Source: an uncultured Alistipes sp. (lineage in GTDB: Bacteria; Bacteroidota; Bacteroidia; Bacteroidales; Rikenellaceae). Taken from it: DNA of 64,000 nucleotides. The first letter of the stretch is position 1. Each line of letters begins with the position of its first letter. Below the pieces are notes generated by a model that had not been told where the DNA came from, did not search any database, and saw only the letters and a list, made by a program, of their open reading frames with translations. The position numbers and the translations under genes were made by a program. Positions 1 to 7,182 of the stretch are shown here, piece by piece. The stretch covers positions 1 through 64,000 of the forward strand of contig CANQIF010000003.1 in NCBI GenBank assembly GCA_947623965.1, read 5' to 3'.

Positions 1-10
1 TTGACTCTAT

Positions 11-73
11 ATCCTACTTTTTGCATATTAGAACAGATCGGATCCTTTTTCATCCTACTTTTTGCATATTAGA
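11..73. repeat. Pair of identical 22-bp direct repeats
   Basis: The same 22 bases, beginning atcctactttttgcat, occur at 11-32 and 52-73, so the period is 41 bp. Each copy contains ctactttttg, close to the Bacteroidota -7 element TAnnTTTG but with one extra base. They lie just upstream of the 130-555 gene and could be tandem promoter or operator elements. No function is shown; the sequence identity is certain. Confidence 0.6.
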
Positions 74-129
74 CCTTATTTTATATTGCAAACCTGCCGC
101 AGTGGAGTTGATGCGGTCCGTAAAACATT

Positions 130-555
130 ATGGACGCAAAACCATTATGGAAACAGATTTTATCCGAGGAGGGAAAAAGACTGTTTCAATTGAAGGTTGG
201 GCCGACAATCCCTTTTTTGGTAGGGGCTTATTACCACAAGCGGCTCCTAAGTGACGATGACCTGAATAGCAGGGCGTCTCTTCGCAAGGTATTTCACGAA
301 ATAACGACGACCGAGCCAGGCGCTGTCAGAATTACGATTTGTCCGCATTTGGGCGTCGAGGTCGTCAGAATAGCGACCTCGCCAGGGCACAATCCGTTGT
401 TCGCTTCCAATCTGGACGAATATATCGACAACCTTTGGGAGCGATATGGCCGCTATATATTGTCCCGCAAATTCTCGATCGATACCGCCGATCATTCCTG
501 GCGGGAATTCGATGAGACCGAAAAAGAACAGCTAAACCAACTAAAATCCTATTAA
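130..555 (+). CDS. Hypothetical protein, 141 aa
   Basis: I do not recognise this protein. It is a soluble, moderately charged 141-residue polypeptide with no signal peptide, membrane segment or obvious catalytic motif. Its middle (about residues 55-85) looks like alternating strand segments and its end is acidic and helical. It sits 1 nt upstream of the broken LRR lipoprotein starting at 557, so the two are probably co-transcribed. The upstream sequence carries a pair of 22-bp repeats that may hold the promoter. Base composition is lower in GC than the window average, as in the following gene, suggesting that both belong to an accessory segment. The ATG at 130 is the first start of the frame. 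A role with the surface lipoprotein is only a guess from adjacency. Confidence 0.55.
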   Translation: MDAKPLWKQILSEEGKRLFQLKVGPTIPFLVGAYYHKRLLSDDDLNSRASLRKVFHEITTTEPGAVRITICPHLGVEVVRIATSPGHNPLFASNLDEYIDNLWERYGRYILSRKFSIDTADHSWREFDETEKEQLNQLKSY

Positions 556-556
556 A

Positions 557-2977
557 ATGAAACAATTATTATCCTTATTCGCATGCTGTCTGTTGCTCTT
601 GGGTTGCAGCGACGACTACGATGATTCGGCGCTGAAAGGCCGCGTCGGCGACCTCGAAAGCCGGGTTGCCAAATTGGAGGAGCTTTGCAAGCAGATGAAT
701 ACGAATATCTCCTCACTGCAGACGATCGTAACCGCCTTGCAAAACAACGATTATGTCACGGGAGTCGCCCCTGTCCTCCAGAACGGCAAAGAGGTTGGCT
801 ATACGATCACGTTCAGCAAAAGCAGCGCCATTACCATCTACCATGGGAAAGACGGGCAGGATGGCAAAGACGGTCAGGACGGTGCGGACGGAGCCGACGG
901 GAAAGACGGCTCGACGCCCGTTATCGGTGTCAAGCAGGATGCGGACGGGATTTACTACTGGACGCTGAACGGTTCGTGGCTGCTCGATGATGCGGGCAAC
1001 AAGATCAAGGCGGAAGGCACCGACGGAAAAGACGGCCAGGACGGAAAAGACGGTATCGACGGAAGCGATGGCGCCGACGGGTCGGACGGTACGGACGGTG
1101 CAAATGGGAAAGACGGCATCACCCCCGAATTCAAGATCGAGAACGACTATTGGTACATCTCCTACGACAATGGTGCCTCGTGGACCCGCCTCGGCCGGGC
1201 TACGGGCGAGAACGGTTAAGACGGCGCCGATGGCAAGGACGGAATCGACGGCAATGCCATCTTCTCGGGGATCGATTATACGACGACGCCCGACTATGTG
1301 ATCTTCACGCTGTCGAACGGCACGCGCATCGAGCTTCCCACACGGTCGGCATTCGAGGCGCTGCAGCGGCTTTGCAACGAAACCAATACCAACCTTGCGG
1401 CCCTGCAGGGGCTCGTGTCGGCGCTCCAGAACAACGACAGCATCACGAGCGTCGATCCGCTGACCGAGAACGGCAAGGTGGTCGGCTATACGATCAAGTT
1501 CGCCAAGAGCAACCCGATCGTCATCTACAACGGCAAAGACGGTGCGAACGGAACGAACGGTGTCGATGGCACGACGCCCGTTATCGGTGTCAAACAGGAT
1601 GTGGACGGCATCTATTATTGGACGTCGAACGGCGCGTTTATTCTGGTAGACGGACAAAAGATTCGGGCGCAGGGGACGAATGGCGCCGACGGTGCGGACG
1701 GCATTACGCCCGAACTGAAGATCGAGAGCGGCTATTGGTACATCTCCTACGACAACGGGGCGACGTGGACCCAATTGGGCAAGGCCACAGGCGAGAACGG
1801 TCAAGATGCCGACGGCATCAAGATCACGCAGGACGAGAACAATGTCTATTTCGAACTGGCCGACGGAACAATCATTACGATGTCGAAAACGGGGAAGATC
1901 ATCGATCCGAACATCATCCAATTCGAGGATGAGAGGGTGAAAAAGCTGTGTGTGACCGTTTGGGACACGAACGGCGATCATGAATTGTCTTACGAAGAGG
2001 CCGCAGCGGTTACGACCCTGAGCAACATTTTCAAAGGCAATACGGAAATCCAGTTGTTCAACGAACTGAAATACTTCACCGGATTAACTGCTATCGAAGA
2101 TGCCTTTAGCGGTTGCACCAATCTGTGGCGGGTAACGATTCCTGCAAATGTCCGAACGCTCGATTCAAGAACATTCGAGACTTGTTCCCAACTGAAACGC
2201 GTCATGTTTGAGCCGGGATCAAAATTAACCGTAATTCCTGAAGGTATTTTCGGCAGTTCATCTTTAAGCCTCATCGAGATACCGGCAAGCGTAGAAACAA
2301 TTGAAGCCTCTGCTTTTTATGATAGTGATAATTTAACAGCAATCACATTTGAAGCGAATTCAAAGCTCAAAACAATCGAAGCAGCTTTTCACTCTTGCAA
2401 TGCGTTAACTTCCATTACCATACCGGCAAGTGTCGAGACGATTGCGGCCGGGACTTTTGAGGGCTGTAAATCACTGAGTGCGGTTTATTTCGAGAAAGGC
2501 TCTCAATTGAAAACGATTGAAGGGTGTAATGATAAAGAAGAAGGTGTGTTTGCAAGATGCACTTCGTTGAAAACCATTACCATACCTGCCAATGTGCAAA
2601 CTGTAGGGAGTGAAGCTTTTGCCGAATGCGAAGCCTTGGAATCCGTTTATTTTGAAAACGGATCGAAACTCAGAACAATAGAAGGAAGAACAGACGACTT
2701 TTATTACAACGGAGCTTTTTATATGTGTCGGAATTTATCTCTTGTCGATGCTTCAGCTTGTACACAAGTAAGAACCATAGGAAAAGGAGCCTTTGAGTGG
2801 GTTCAAGATATCGTTTTTAAGATCGGGACAGAAATCCCGCCTGCGTGTGCTGGTTCTTTAGGATTCGCTGACGGTACAGATCGACACGAACTATATGTTC
2901 CTAAAGGTTGTGTCGAGGATTATAAACAAACAGACTACTGGGCGAGCAATTTCAAGCTTATATACGAATTAGATTAA
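557..2977 (+). pseudogene. Collagen-like / BspA-type LRR surface lipoprotein interrupted by an in-frame TAA
   Basis: One reading frame runs from 557 to 2977 and is broken only by a TAA at 1217-1219. The first 220 codons start with a lipoprotein signal (lipobox LLLGC, Cys17). A coiled coil and a DUF4988-like segment follow, then G-x-D/GKDG collagen-like repeats. After the stop the same frame resumes with GADGKDG, a second copy of the coiled-coil/DUF4988 unit and more GxD repeats. The C-terminal half then has about seven BspA-type LRR_5 repeats (pattern ItIPasVetI..aFegC..L). In the second copy the codon matching the stop is CAA (Gln, 1802-1804), so a single C-to-T change explains the TAA. A GTG at 1298 could restart translation but would lack a signal peptide. 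With Gln restored the product would be 806 aa, surface anchored, probably an adhesin. The LRR part (about 2000-2977) is clearly more AT-rich than the window, consistent with transfer. A sequencing error or a suppressible allele remains possible. Confidence 0.8.
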
Positions 2978-3561
2978 TCGCACCAACCTCTTGTAGACAA
3001 AATCGGGCTCGGACGGAGCGGCCGCATTCTGGTTCTCCGGTTGAGCCCGGCTTTTGTTCATTTTCCGGGCGCCGCAGCCCGCAGTCGCGAAATACTTGCT
3101 GGCAAAATCGGTCGCAGACATTCGTTGCAGGCCAGATTGAGGTGGAAAAGAAAAACTTCTCCTGGAATGAAAGATTGATGATTGCTTCATACTTGCACTC
3201 TTTTTGTGGTTGTTAAAAAAAGTGCGCGAAACCGAAACTCGCCCTATCCTAATTCACTCGTGCTTCGAAAACGATTCTGACGGATACGACAAGTCAGGAA
3301 TCGCGCACTGTTGTTGCGCTTTCCCAACTGTTCGTCCGTCATGTGTTTTAATTTCGAATCTTTGTGAATTAAGACAAACAGCGCAATTATGATTCATTCG
3401 GATCAATAATTGCATATTTCCGATTACAAATCTATTTCACTTTTTATTCGTATCCAAATAATTCGGGCTGTTTTTTTTATGCACTCCTTGTAATATTCTG
3501 GTTCGATGCTGCTGGCTCCGGTAGAATGTTCGCGGATCGTGATGCGTTGCGATTCTAAAAT
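2978..3561. other. Gene-free AT-rich stretch
   Basis: About 580 bases after the LRR lipoprotein hold no convincing gene on either strand. The part from 3190 to 3540 is markedly AT-rich compared with the window and contains T-runs (for example 3471-3479) and a TTTGTG-type promoter-like string near 3360, but no frame with a plausible protein. It may be a decayed accessory segment. Confidence 0.5.
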
Positions 3562-3765
3562 CGATCGCGCAGCGATCGGCAGCCCGCAACCGCCCCCGGG
3601 CGGAGGGCTGCTCCTCTAAAGTCGCAGGCCCGTCCGCTCGGCTGCGGGAATACCTCGAGGTTCGATGCCGCAGCTAATTTTGAATATTGAATCTTGAATT
3701 TACGTCCGAAAGGGCGTAGCGGGCGCAGCCCCCCGGCGAGAACGCAGGAACCCCGGCCTTCCAAA
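3562..3765. repeat. Dispersed hairpin repeat, copy A
   Basis: This is one copy of a repeat family that recurs in most large gaps of the window. In order it has a variable stem (cgatcgc, loop gca, gcgatcg at 3562-3578), the conserved nested palindrome gcagccc...gggctgc (3579-3611) and the conserved string tccgctcggctgcggg. An AT-rich module of TTTTGAAT-like direct repeats follows (about 3676-3701), then a small cgtcc/gggcg hairpin. It lies between the converging LRR pseudogene and thioredoxin-like gene. No open frame of its own is credible. Confidence 0.75.
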
Positions 3766-3783
3766 GTCCGGCTCTTGAAACTC

Positions 3784-4206
3784 TTACTTCCCCGCTGCGG
3801 TACGGTCGAGGATGCGTTGCAGCTCCGCAAGAAATTTGTCGGCCGGGGCTGCTCCGACGATCCGGCCCAGCAAGCGCCCCTCCGTATCGAAAACGAGGTA
3901 GAGCGGTATGGAGCCGCTGCCGTAGCGCCGCAACAGCTCCTTTCCCGTCGGGCCGTCCACGTTGTATTTGGCCGCCACGAAGTGGCGGTCGAAGAAGTCG
4001 CCGACCTCCCGTTGCGAGAAAACCTGGCTGTCCATCTGGCGGCAGGGGTTGCACCAGACAGCGTAAAGATCGATAAAGACCAGCTTGCCGCACTCGACAG
4101 CGGCCGTCCGAATTTCGTCCGTCGAACCCTTCGTGAAGCGCACCTGCGCCTCGGTCGTCGCCAGGCCGCACAGCAGCAGGGCGCACAAAATCATCGCTCG
4201 TTTCAT
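3784..4206 (-). CDS. Secreted thioredoxin-fold protein
   Basis: This 140-aa protein has an N-terminal signal peptide (MKRAMILCALLLCG...) and a thioredoxin-like domain with the redox motif WCNPC at about residues 51-55. A later SIPLYLVFD segment supplies the cis-proline loop. The family includes DsbD gamma-domain and DUF255-like periplasmic thioredoxins, which reduce or isomerise disulfides in envelope proteins. Size and motif order fit a single-domain member. It is transcribed on the minus strand 264 bp after rsmG, with a gap containing a Cys/Gly-coding tract. I see no clear TAnnTTTG promoter directly upstream. The specific partner is unknown. Confidence 0.85.
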   Translation of the reverse strand: MKRAMILCALLLCGLATTEAQVRFTKGSTDEIRTAAVECGKLVFIDLYAVWCNPCRQMDSQVFSQREVGDFFDRHFVAAKYNVDGPTGKELLRRYGSGSIPLYLVFDTEGRLLGRIVGAAPADKFLAELQRILDRTAAGK

Positions 4207-4281
4207 TGCTCGTCCTATTATTCACTAAATCAGTCGCAGAAAATCGTAGGCAGCGGCAACAGCCGCAGCCGCCCCGCCATA

Positions 4282-4470
4282 TCATGGGCAGCCCCGCCCC
4301 GCAACATCCGCCGCCGCAGCCCCCGTAACTTCGCCGCAACCGCAGTCGCAGTCGCAACCGCAACCACAAGAGCAACCGCAACCGCAACTGCAGCCGTAAC
4401 CGCAACTGCCACCGTAGCTCGCTTCGCCGCCGTCTTCGCAACGGCCGCCGCCCGCTCCGCTGCAAAAATG
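4282..4470 (-). other. TGC-GGT repeat tract in frame after the rsmG stop (Cys/Gly-rich frame without a start)
   Basis: Downstream of the rsmG stop codon (TAG, 4471-4473) the same frame continues for about 62 codons to a TGA at 4282-4284. It has a run of alternating Cys and Gly (CSCGCGCSCGCG-like, about 4337-4405) encoded by a degenerate TGCGGT hexamer repeat. There is no ATG, GTG or TTG start in the Cys-rich part. The next frame further downstream is again Cys/Gly rich (GCGGGCC, GGCGCCRC), as expected if a Cys-repeat gene had decayed by frameshift. It may also be non-coding low-complexity DNA. I do not call it a gene. Confidence 0.4.
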
Positions 4471-5100
4471 CTACCGCGCCGTGTAGACCACCTTTTTCGT
4501 AGCGAAAAAATCCTCCTCGAAGAAGTCCGAGACGGCATAGAGGGTCCACCGCCGCCCCGTGCGGGCCAGCTCTTCGGCCAGGTCACCCCCCTTGAGGCAG
4601 AGAATCCCGTTCGGAAGCGTCCCCCGCTGTCCGCGGCGGATCTTGTTCCAGATCCAGCCCACGAGCTCGGGCATCGCCGTCACGGCCCGCGAAACGACGT
4701 AGTCGAATGGCCCGTCGATCTGTTCGACCCGCATGCAGCGCGGCTCGAGGTTCTCCAGTCCGAGCGAGCGGCTCACCCCCTCGACCACCGCGATCTTCTT
4801 GCGGATCGAGTCGGCGGCGACGAACTGCGCCCCGGGAAAGAGGATCGCCAGCGGCACCGACGGGAAGCCGCCGCCGCACCCCGCGTCGAGGATGCGGGCG
4901 CCCGCCTCGAAGCGGCAGACGCGCGCGATGGCCAGCGAATGCAGCACGTGGCGCAGGTAGAGCTGGTCGAAATCCTTGCGCGAGACGACGTTGATCTTCG
5001 CATTCCAGTCGGCGTAAAGGTCGTAGAGCGCCGCGAAGCGCGCACGCTGCTCGTCGCTCAGGTCGGGGAAGTATTTCAGAATCGTTTCCATGTCGGTCAT
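4471..5100 (-). CDS. rsmG: 16S rRNA (guanine527-N7)-methyltransferase RsmG (GidB)
   Basis: RsmG methylates N7 of G527 in 16S rRNA using S-adenosylmethionine. The 209-aa product has the class I methyltransferase SAM-binding loop ILDAGCGGGFPSVPLAI at about residues 52-68, the acidic strand-2 end FVAADSI, and the family segment FDYVVSRAV. Length matches the family. The start at 5100 (ATG inside ATGA) overlaps the stop of the upstream sigma-factor gene by 4 nt, which argues for translational coupling and for this start over the Met three codons later. It is the last gene of a three-gene overlapping operon. The TGCGGT repeat tract follows its stop. Confidence 0.95.
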   Translation of the reverse strand: MTDMETILKYFPDLSDEQRARFAALYDLYADWNAKINVVSRKDFDQLYLRHVLHSLAIARVCRFEAGARILDAGCGGGFPSVPLAILFPGAQFVAADSIRKKIAVVEGVSRSLGLENLEPRCMRVEQIDGPFDYVVSRAVTAMPELVGWIWNKIRRGQRGTLPNGILCLKGGDLAEELARTGRRWTLYAVSDFFEEDFFATKKVVYTAR

Positions 5101-5660
5101 CCGTTTTCGCCGCTGCGGATCAGGCGGCAGAGTTGTTCGCGGGCCCGGTGGATGCGCGTCTTGACCGTCCCGATGGGCAGACCGAGCCGTTCGGCGATCT
5201 CCTCGTAGGAGTATTCGTCGAAGAGCCGCAGCGTGACCAGTTCGCGGTAGTGGGGCGGCAGCAGGTCGAGGTAGCGTTCGATCTGCGCCCGCTGCTGCAG
5301 GCGGATGATGCTCTCCTCGGGGGTCGGTGCCGACGAGGCGGGCGCCGCGAAGCGTTCGTCGATCGACAGATCGTCGGAACGCCGCCGCACGTAGTCGATG
5401 AAGGTGTTGCGGGCGATCGTGTAGAGCCACTGCCCGAAGGTGTAGTCGGGGTTGTAGCGGTCGAGGTGGATGTAGACCTTGATGAAGGTCTCCTGCAGCA
5501 GGTCGTCGGCATCGTCAGCCGAACCGGCCCGCTGCAGCAGCAGCTGCCGGATCGCATCGCGGTAGCGGTTGAAGAGGTGGGCGAAGGCCCGGTCATCCCC
5601 TTCGAGGGCCAGAGCCGCCAGACGGCGGTCATCGGCGACGATATAGTCGTCTATCTCCAT
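5097..5660 (-). CDS. ECF-type RNA polymerase sigma factor
   Basis: This 187-aa protein has sigma region 2 at about residues 22-95, including DDADDLLQETFIKVY and GQWLYTIARN, which bind core polymerase and the -10-type element. Region 4 at about 125-183 has LPPHYRELVTLRLFDEYSYEEIAERLGLPIGTVKTRIHRA-type helix-turn-helix organisation. A Ser/Pro-rich linker of about 25 residues joins them. No anti-sigma gene is adjacent. It overlaps the upstream glycosyltransferase by 10 nt and the downstream rsmG by 4 nt, so expression is tied to both. Such stand-alone ECF factors in Bacteroidales often control envelope or growth functions; the regulon here is unknown. Confidence 0.92.
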   Translation of the reverse strand: MEIDDYIVADDRRLAALALEGDDRAFAHLFNRYRDAIRQLLLQRAGSADDADDLLQETFIKVYIHLDRYNPDYTFGQWLYTIARNTFIDYVRRRSDDLSIDERFAAPASSAPTPEESIIRLQQRAQIERYLDLLPPHYRELVTLRLFDEYSYEEIAERLGLPIGTVKTRIHRAREQLCRLIRSGENG

Positions 5661-6808
5661 ACGCGCTCATCTTTACGCAGCGACAGCAGCGCGAGCAGCA
5701 GGGCCCACAGCGGACTTAGCAGATCATAGAGGAAATAGAACCGGACCATGCGGCGTTCGCCGAGCCGGCGGGCGATGCGACGCACCGCGAAGAGGATGAC
5801 GGCGTAGCGCAACAGCAGCAGCACGCCGAAGCCGGCGGCGAAGAGGAGCTCCATGCGGACGAAAGCCCACGCCACGACGGCAAAGAAGAGCACGCGGGTG
5901 ACGAGCTCTGCGGTCAGGCCCCACCGCACGCTGCGGGGATAGAAACGGGCTGCGGCGCCGTAGTAGCTCTCCTCGCGCAGCCACCAGCCGAGGCCGCCCC
6001 AGGCGCGCTGCTCGACGGTCGCCTTGGGCGAGAGCACCGTGCTGACATTCTTGCGCGAGCAGACCTCCTGCAGGAAGAGGTCGTCCTCGCCGATGTTCAT
6101 ATTGAGGTGGTTGAAGCCGTTCACCCGCCGGTCGAAATAGAGGCTCTTCGTGAAGCCGAAGTTGTGGAGGATGCCGCGGTACGGCCGGCCGAAGACGGCC
6201 CGCGAGATCCATTCGGCGCTCCGCATCATGCGCCCGGTGCGCATCAGGGCGTTCACCGGCCCGCGTTTCGGCTCTAATCCGCAATAGCCGATCACGACGT
6301 CGCCGCGGCTGAATCCTTTGGCCATGAGGGCGATCCAGCGGTCCGAGCGGGGAACGGCGTCGGTCGAGGTGAAGAGCAGACACTCGTGGTGGGCCGACTT
6401 GATGCCGATGTTGAGGGCCATTTTGCGGGAGATCGGGCGGCGCAGGTCGAGGTGGATGCGCGAGATGAAGAGATGGGGGTAGTGCTGGCGCAGCCGCAGC
6501 AGCTCCTCGTGGAAGTCGCTGTTCTGCCCGACATAGACGACGATCACCTCGAAACAGTCGTACTCCTGCTGCAGGAGGAGGGGCAGCCGCTCCTCGATGA
6601 AGCCGTAGTCTTCGGAGAACATCGGGACGATGACCGAGACGGCGGGTTCGGCCTCGCGCACCTCGCGGCGGCGTTTGTTCGAATAGCCGGCCAGACACCC
6701 GTAGCGGAGATACCGGACGGCCTGCCACCCGAAGAGCAGCAGGGCGACGACGACGAGCGCGAGCCCCTCGGCACCGTATAGCGTAAAAAAACGTTCGAAA
6801 AACTGCAT
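5651..6808 (-). CDS. Membrane-bound family 2 glycosyltransferase
   Basis: A 385-aa protein with an N-terminal membrane helix (about residues 10-32), a GT-A glycosyltransferase domain and two or three C-terminal membrane helices (about 305-375). The nucleotide-sugar region begins at VSVIVPMF; the metal-binding DxD equivalent is FTSTDAVPRSD, and the acceptor region carries GEDDLFLQEV (ED acid motif) and an R/QRAWG segment matching the QxxRW motif loosely. It probably transfers a sugar at the inner face of the cytoplasmic membrane to a lipid carrier or envelope glycan; the substrate is not visible. First gene of the operon with the ECF sigma factor and rsmG. A -7 box (TATCTTTG, minus strand) lies at 6825-6832. 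Confidence 0.88.
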   Translation of the reverse strand: MQFFERFFTLYGAEGLALVVVALLLFGWQAVRYLRYGCLAGYSNKRRREVREAEPAVSVIVPMFSEDYGFIEERLPLLLQQEYDCFEVIVVYVGQNSDFHEELLRLRQHYPHLFISRIHLDLRRPISRKMALNIGIKSAHHECLLFTSTDAVPRSDRWIALMAKGFSRGDVVIGYCGLEPKRGPVNALMRTGRMMRSAEWISRAVFGRPYRGILHNFGFTKSLYFDRRVNGFNHLNMNIGEDDLFLQEVCSRKNVSTVLSPKATVEQRAWGGLGWWLREESYYGAAARFYPRSVRWGLTAELVTRVLFFAVVAWAFVRMELLFAAGFGVLLLLRYAVILFAVRRIARRLGERRMVRFYFLYDLLSPLWALLLALLSLRKDERVWR

Positions 6809-6824
6809 AGAACGGAAATATGCG

Positions 6825-6832
6825 CAAAGATA
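6825..6832 (-). promoter_or_regulatory. -7 promoter element for the glycosyltransferase-sigma-rsmG operon
   Basis: The minus strand reads TATCTTTG here, an exact match to the Bacteroidota TAnnTTTG -7 element. It ends about 17 nt upstream of the glycosyltransferase ATG (6808). A good -33 TTG is not evident, so promoter strength is uncertain. Confidence 0.6.
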
Positions 6833-6888
6833 GGAAACCGGGGGCAGAAAACGAAGGGCCGCCGGAAAAAATGATGCGGTCTTCCCGC

Positions 6889-6932
6889 AAAAAATGGGAC
6901 GGCCCCGCCCGGCACAACAGCCGGACGGGGCC
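6889..6932 (-). terminator. Intrinsic terminator, minus strand
   Basis: A 13-bp GC-rich inverted repeat (6901-6913 with 6920-6932, one mismatch, 6-nt loop) is followed on the minus strand by a six-T run (6889-6894). It would end minus-strand transcripts arriving from the kinase operon or from the gene remnant just upstream. Confidence 0.75.
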
Positions 6933-7182
6933 GAAACAGGGACGCGCTTCGAACGGCAAAACCGGCTTATTTGTTCTCCTGCTTCTGCGGGTTGCGAATA
7001 AGCGATATAATCGCTCTAAAATAGGGTAATGTCTATGTGGACAACGGGCAGTATCGGTTGGAGATCGTGATGCAGAAGTCGAAAAAGCCGACCTGACCTG
7101 TAAAAAAACAAACGAATATAGCTGTGTCATCGGGGGGATAACCCGGGGCCGTCCCAAGGCTTTTTAGCGGCGTGTGCAACCC
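6933..7182. other. Gap holding two convergent gene-tail remnants
   Basis: No complete gene is present. On the minus strand a short frame reads ISLIRNPQKQENK and stops at 6967-6969, 35 nt before a strong terminator, as a gene end would. On the plus strand a frame reads VYVDNGQYRLEIVMQKSKK and stops at 7094-7096. Both lack 5' portions. They look like scars of deleted genes, but short frames can arise by chance. Confidence 0.35.

Noticed and set aside
1217..1219. Stop codon as possible recoding (selenocysteine or pyrrolysine)
   Set aside because: It is TAA, not TGA or TAG, and the duplicated unit has CAA at the same place, so a point mutation is simpler.
713..1981. Long open frame on the minus strand opposite the LRR lipoprotein
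   Set aside because: It mirrors the GC-rich collagen-like repeats of the plus-strand gene, has no start context, and shows repetitive residues typical of an antisense shadow.
3655..3680. ggttcgatgcc resembling a tRNA T-loop
   Set aside because: No acceptor, D or anticodon arms can be built around it; it is part of the dispersed repeat.
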